64,000 nucleotides of DNA from Paraburkholderia fungorum (GTDB lineage: Bacteria; Pseudomonadota; Gammaproteobacteria; Burkholderiales; Burkholderiaceae): contig NZ_MCAS01000068.1 of assembly GCF_003610895.1 (NCBI RefSeq), positions 124,001 through 188,000 on the forward strand, given 5' to 3'. Each line of letters opens with the position of its first letter. Position 1 is the stretch's first letter. Under the pieces are notes generated by a model that was given only the letters and a program-made list of their open reading frames with translations, had not been told where the DNA came from and did no database searches. A program made the position numbers and the translations under genes. Shown in pieces: positions 60,928 to 64,000 of this stretch.

Positions 60928-61401
60928 TCAAACCACCGCTTCGACAACAGCCTGCGCCCGGGCCGATCTCATCAGCCCCTCGACCATCTTCGCTTCCGCG
61001 TTCGCGATTTCGCTCAACGATGCGGCGGCCAGTTGCCCGTCGAGAATCGCCAGCGCCGTGCAAAGACGGGCGTATTCGCCGTCTTCCAGCATCCAGGCAC
61101 CGTCCTGGTGCTCACGCGCGTCGAGCTCCACCATCGCCGCATGCGCGCTTTCGATATCGGCAAGAACGTCCTCTCCAAGACCCAGACGCGCCAATTCTTG
61201 CGACACCAGCAAATGCCGGCTCAAGGTCAGGTGCAAATCCCGCGAGCCCCGGCCGCGCCGGAAGGCATCGAGGGCGGTGTAGCACTGCAGAAGCATCGCC
61301 GTGGTGACCGGCTCGTGGGCGGTGCGGCTAAAGGTTAGCGCGCGCAGCAGCGGAGACATGGCCGACTGGGTGTGCTTGCGGACTCGCGATTTACTGGACA
61401 T
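60928..61401 (-). CDS. hypothetical protein
   Basis: A 157-residue mostly helical protein with no signal peptide, starting MSSKSRVRKHTQSAMSPLLR, with a central LHLTLSRHLLVSQELARLGL and an Ala-rich end (AKMVEGLMRSARAQAVVEAV). No family is recognised. A strong AGGAGG site precedes the ATG at 61401 and a terminator follows the stop, so it is a monocistronic real gene. Confidence 0.75.
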   Translation of the reverse strand: MSSKSRVRKHTQSAMSPLLRALTFSRTAHEPVTTAMLLQCYTALDAFRRGRGSRDLHLTLSRHLLVSQELARLGLGEDVLADIESAHAAMVELDAREHQDGAWMLEDGEYARLCTALAILDGQLAAASLSEIANAEAKMVEGLMRSARAQAVVEAVV

Positions 61402-61689
61402 ATGGATTCAACCTCCTTCGCTAACTCTCGGCTTTGCCACCGAACGTTGTGCTCTCCGGTGGCAAACGCCGCCGATGGACCGGCGGCTTGACAGGCCCTT
61501 AATTTGAGTCTGTGCAGCCATCATGGCAAGCAACTATTAAGACAGACTTAAACGACTTAAAGTCTCGATTGCGTGTGACATCTCGCTGCGCACGAACAGA
61601 CTTTCTGCTGCGGCTGCCCCGAAATGCAACGCTGGCATATAGGTTCGGACCGGCTAAATACAAGCCGTATTTTTCGCATCGACGAAAAA

Positions 61690-61719
61690 AAACCCTGTTC
61701 CCGCGAGGGAACAGGGTTT
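61690..61719 (-). terminator. strong intrinsic terminator with no visible upstream ORF
   Basis: AAACCCTGTTCCC and GGGAACAGGGTTT form a perfect 13-bp stem with a GCGA loop. On the minus strand it is followed by a run of eight T in all, so it terminates transcription arriving from the right. No open frame on that strand ends just before it, which leaves a small RNA as one explanation. Confidence 0.85.
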
Positions 61720-61790
61720 GACAGGATGGAACGGTCGTACAGGCGCGTGGATGCTTGCAGACCTAAAACCCACCTAAACCTTCAAAGCTG

Positions 61791-61830
61791 TTGCTGCTTG
61801 CACTGCTACGTTGCTACTTGCACTGCTACT
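61791..61830. repeat. two tandem copies of a 20-bp unit
   Basis: TTGCTGCTTGCACTGCTACG (61791-61810) and TTGCTACTTGCACTGCTACT (61811-61830) differ at two positions. They lie about 70-110 nt to the right of the strong minus-strand terminator in the gene-free region. Confidence 0.85.
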
Positions 61831-62256
61831 GCGTCACAGCCCGGTCCCTCGCCATCAACAACACCGCGCTGCAACCCCCTGCTGATTCGCGCGCATGGAT
61901 ACTGCGATTGCGCGCTGTTTGCATTGCTTCGACTTCCTACTGCTTTACTGCCCTGCCGCCCTAAACAACCGCGGCAAACTGCCATCAACGGTACGGTTCA
62001 AAACAACGCGGGGGAAGACCGCGTCGATGGGCTCGGTGACTTGTCGCTCCATGGAAAACAGTTTATGCGAGCACACGCTAATGCAATTGCGCGAAACGAG
62101 GGGCATTGGCAGGCCAGTTTGCCGAATCGGCGCGGCGCGGATTTCCTCAGACCTGAGCGATGAAATGGAAGGGTCGAAACACCGGCACGTGGTAAAAAGG
62201 TGCTGCTAGCCGCGACCATTCTTATTCGCCACCCACGCGCCGGAGACGCTCCCCGC

Positions 62257-62739
62257 ATGTCCGATCAAGAACCTGCCGAATCTGCCCTCACCCTGCGCCC
62301 AGCGTCAGAAGCCGACGAGCACTTTCTCTTCGAACTGCGCAAGGCCACCATGACCGAGCATCTGGCGCAGGCCGGCGAGCCCATCGACGATGCACAGCAT
62401 CGCGCCCGCCTGCTCCACCGGTACGATGCGGCGCGCGTGATCTGCCTCGACGGCGTGCCGGCTGGTTTGCTGAAAGCGTATCGCACCGCGACGGAATGGG
62501 TCGTCGTGCAATTGCAAATTGCGCCGGCCCGTCAAGGGCAGGGCATCGGTGAGCGCGCGCTGCGCACCGTCCTGCTGGCCGCGCAGGCCGACGCATTGCC
62601 TGTCACGCTCAAGGTGCTCAAAGGCAATCCCGCCAGGCGGCTCTATCAACGCCTCGGCTTCGAAATTGTCGGCGAAGACGAAATACAGTTTCACATGAGA
62701 TGCACGCCGCACGCGTCAGCGCAAACTCAAGCAGAATGA
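62257..62739 (+). CDS. GNAT-family N-acetyltransferase
   Basis: A 160-residue GNAT with the acetyl-CoA loop QLQIAPARQGQGIGERALRT and a late NPARRLYQRLGFEIVGEDE. The ATG at 62257 (MSDQEPAESALTLRPASEAD) is the best start; the frame extends to 62200. It lies 36 nt upstream of the DOPA-dioxygenase-like gene on the same strand. The substrate is unknown. Confidence 0.87.
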   Translation: MSDQEPAESALTLRPASEADEHFLFELRKATMTEHLAQAGEPIDDAQHRARLLHRYDAARVICLDGVPAGLLKAYRTATEWVVVQLQIAPARQGQGIGERALRTVLLAAQADALPVTLKVLKGNPARRLYQRLGFEIVGEDEIQFHMRCTPHASAQTQAE

Positions 62740-62775
62740 GCGTCTGATAAAGACGGAACCGCAACGGACCTGGTT

Positions 62776-63126
62776 ATGACCTTTCGCGACACTTCAGCCA
62801 TTCAGAGCTGGCACGCCCACGTTTACTTCGATGCAGGCAGCCGCGACGCCGCCTGGGCCTTCCGCGAACAGATCGAAGCGCACTGGAACGGCAAACTGCA
62901 ATTGGGCCGCTTTCACGAACGCCAGGTGGGGCCGCATCCAATGTGGTCGTATCAGCTCGCGTTCGAGCAGGACCAGTTCGCTGAACTCGTCGGCTGGCTC
63001 ACGCTGAATCACGGTGCGCTCGATATTTTTCTGCACCCGAATACCGGCGACAGCCTGCGCGATCATCGCGACGCGGCGATCTGGATCGGTCATTCGCATG
63101 ACCTGGTGTTAAGCGCGTTGAACTAA
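62776..63126 (+). CDS. DOPA 4,5-dioxygenase family protein
   Basis: A 116-residue protein with the family motifs SWHAHVYFDAGSRDAAWAF, LGRFHERQVGPHPMWSYQLA and LDIFLHPNTGDSLRDHRDAA; the conserved histidines are candidate iron ligands. Plant and fungal relatives cleave DOPA extradiol, but bacterial members are uncharacterised. It probably shares a transcript with the acetyltransferase. Confidence 0.9.
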   Translation: MTFRDTSAIQSWHAHVYFDAGSRDAAWAFREQIEAHWNGKLQLGRFHERQVGPHPMWSYQLAFEQDQFAELVGWLTLNHGALDIFLHPNTGDSLRDHRDAAIWIGHSHDLVLSALN

Positions 63127-63179
63127 CGGGACAACGCGTCCTTAATCACACAGCCACGACGCGTGGACCGCTAGTGCGC

Positions 63180-63491
63180 TCACATATTCGAATACGAACT
63201 GCACCAGCCGCGCGCGGCGACCTGTTTGTCGCCAAACAGCGTGCAGCCACCGTAAGCGTCTGTGGTTTTGCCCTGGAATAGCGAACAGTTGGCGCAGGCT
63301 TGTCCTGCGGCATAGTCAGGGAATTTCGCCTTGTCGACTTTAGATGCGTCCTCGGTATAGCCGACGGCTTGCGCCTTCGGATCGGCTTCGCTCAATCTGT
63401 TCGCGGTGTCGGCGAACGCGAGACGGGACAGCACGAGCGATGAGCTCGCGCCCACACTCAGCATCAGAAAATGGCGGCGTGAGGTTTTCAT
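63180..63491 (-). CDS. high-potential iron-sulfur protein (HiPIP)
   Basis: A 103-residue periplasmic electron carrier. The twin-arginine signal is SRRHFLMLSVGAS. The mature protein has the four cysteines of the 4Fe-4S site in ACANCSLFQG, GGCTLF and GWCSSY. It transfers electrons in the periplasm, in other bacteria to photosynthetic or respiratory partners. No partner gene is adjacent. Confidence 0.93.
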   Translation of the reverse strand: MKTSRRHFLMLSVGASSSLVLSRLAFADTANRLSEADPKAQAVGYTEDASKVDKAKFPDYAAGQACANCSLFQGKTTDAYGGCTLFGDKQVAARGWCSSYSNM

Positions 63492-63530
63492 CTTTGTTGG
63501 CTGGGCAGTAGGGATGCGCGTCAGGCGGGA

Positions 63531-64000
63531 TCAATCAAGGAATCGCGCGAACCGTTCGACCGGTTCGCGCTCGGTGCGCAGCGTGTTGACCCGCGCGCTT
63601 TCGTCGGCGAAACCGAGCGACATGCCGCACACCAGTTGCTCCTCGGCCGGCAGACCGAGATGCTCGGCAATCACGCTGTGAAACGGCGTAAAGGCGGCTT
63701 GCGGACAGGTATCGAGGCCACGTCCACGCGCCGCCGTCATGATCGCTTGCAGGAACATGCCGTAGTCGAGCCAGCTGCCGCGCTCCATCACCCGCTCGAT
63801 CGTAAAGAACAGACCGACCGGTGCGCCAAAAAACCGGTAATTCTGCGCGTGCTGTTCATGCATGCGCGCCTTGTCGCCCTTTTCGATGCCGAGCAGACCA
63901 TACAGGTCCCAGCCGATCTTGCGGCGGCGGTCGATATACGGCGACACCCATTGATGCGGGTAGTAGCGATACTCTTCCTGATACAGCGCATCGCGCTGGG
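63531..64000 (-). CDS. nitroreductase-family protein, N-terminus outside window
   Basis: At least 156 residues of an FMN-dependent nitroreductase. The visible part starts before SPYIDRRRKIGWDLYGLLGI and includes GMFLQAIMTAARGRGLDTCP and SVIAEHLGLPAEEQLVCGMS, which match the NfnB-like branch. The first part lies beyond 64000; the frame runs open to the edge without a start. It is on the same strand as HiPIP, 39 nt away, so the two could be co-transcribed. Confidence 0.85.
   Translation of the reverse strand, partial: QRDALYQEEYRYYPHQWVSPYIDRRRKIGWDLYGLLGIEKGDKARMHEQHAQNYRFFGAPVGLFFTIERVMERGSWLDYGMFLQAIMTAARGRGLDTCPQAAFTPFHSVIAEHLGLPAEEQLVCGMSLGFADESARVNTLRTEREPVERFARFLD

Larger units (their letters stand above)
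61402..62256. other. 855-nt stretch without a credible gene
   Basis: Apart from the terminator at 61690-61719 and the tandem 20-bp repeat at 61791-61830 I see no frame with coding character or recognised RNA gene. The inverted AGACTT/AAGTCT near 61546-61567 is weak. The terminator is oriented for transcription from the right on the minus strand. Confidence 0.5.

Noticed and set aside
1..64000. CRISPR array, prophage, IS element or tRNA
   Set aside because: No regularly spaced direct repeats, integrase, transposase, terminal inverted repeats or tRNA cloverleaf were seen.

Overview
This is a GC-rich proteobacterial window that looks like Burkholderia sensu lato, most likely Paraburkholderia. 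The reasons are codon and GC style, the density of LysR, AraC and GNAT genes, an ECF42 sigma operon, a TRAP system, XapX and HiPIP. Few core genes are present, so a secondary replicon or accessory part of a chromosome is likely. I see no IS element, prophage, CRISPR array, tRNA or rRNA.

Layout. 1-12.3 kb: a sigma54-style catabolic regulon with two PPC/DUF296 proteins, a LysR regulator, an NtrC-type activator without a sensor domain, an acyl-CoA synthetase, a thiolase, a TRAP transporter and an SDR. Three good -24/-12 promoters and a palindromic upstream site fit one activator serving all of them. 12.3-19.3 kb: a minus-strand cluster with a DUF606 transporter, a PRTase, a second GMP synthase, an SLOG protein and an EamA exporter, then a threonine-rich leader peptide and hairpin in front of a ThrRS without an editing domain. 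19.3-31.5 kb: assorted accessory genes (GNATs, small phosphatase, flavin reductase, racemase-like protein, streptomycin-kinase-like protein, MocR, LysR/AEC exporter, AraC, MDR, XapX, DUF4337) and a 14-copy GTTGGC repeat. 31.6-35 kb: an ECF42 sigma operon with two DGPF/YCII proteins, SRPBCC and VOC proteins. 35-39 kb: OsmB-like and large lipoproteins, SDR, rhomboid.

39-44.6 kb: a LysR regulator with a perfect palindrome, a dicarboxylate/amino-acid symporter, a fused tandem Asp/Glu racemase and aspartase. Together these form a route from D- or L-aspartate to fumarate. 44.7-47.7 kb: a hybrid histidine kinase and an uncharacterised three-gene overlapping operon behind a near-perfect LexA box. 47.9-52 kb: an LprI-like protein, a Trp-Trp leader peptide with a classic attenuator in front of a TrpRS, a CHAD protein and a PhoU. 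52-61 kb: an unknown secreted protein and a Cus copper/silver efflux operon (small Met/Cys-rich protein, cusC, cusB with a fused CusF domain, cusA, cusF). 61-64 kb: hypothetical protein, GNAT, DOPA dioxygenase-like protein, HiPIP and a truncated nitroreductase.

The most striking observation is that two separate aminoacyl-tRNA synthetase genes (ThrRS near 13.6 kb, TrpRS near 48.4 kb) each sit behind a leader peptide rich in the cognate codon plus a hairpin. In both the leader ATG lies 7 nt after the end of a -10-like hexamer, which implies leaderless leader peptides. This is the architecture expected of auxiliary synthetases induced by ribosome-mediated attenuation when charging of the cognate tRNA fails.
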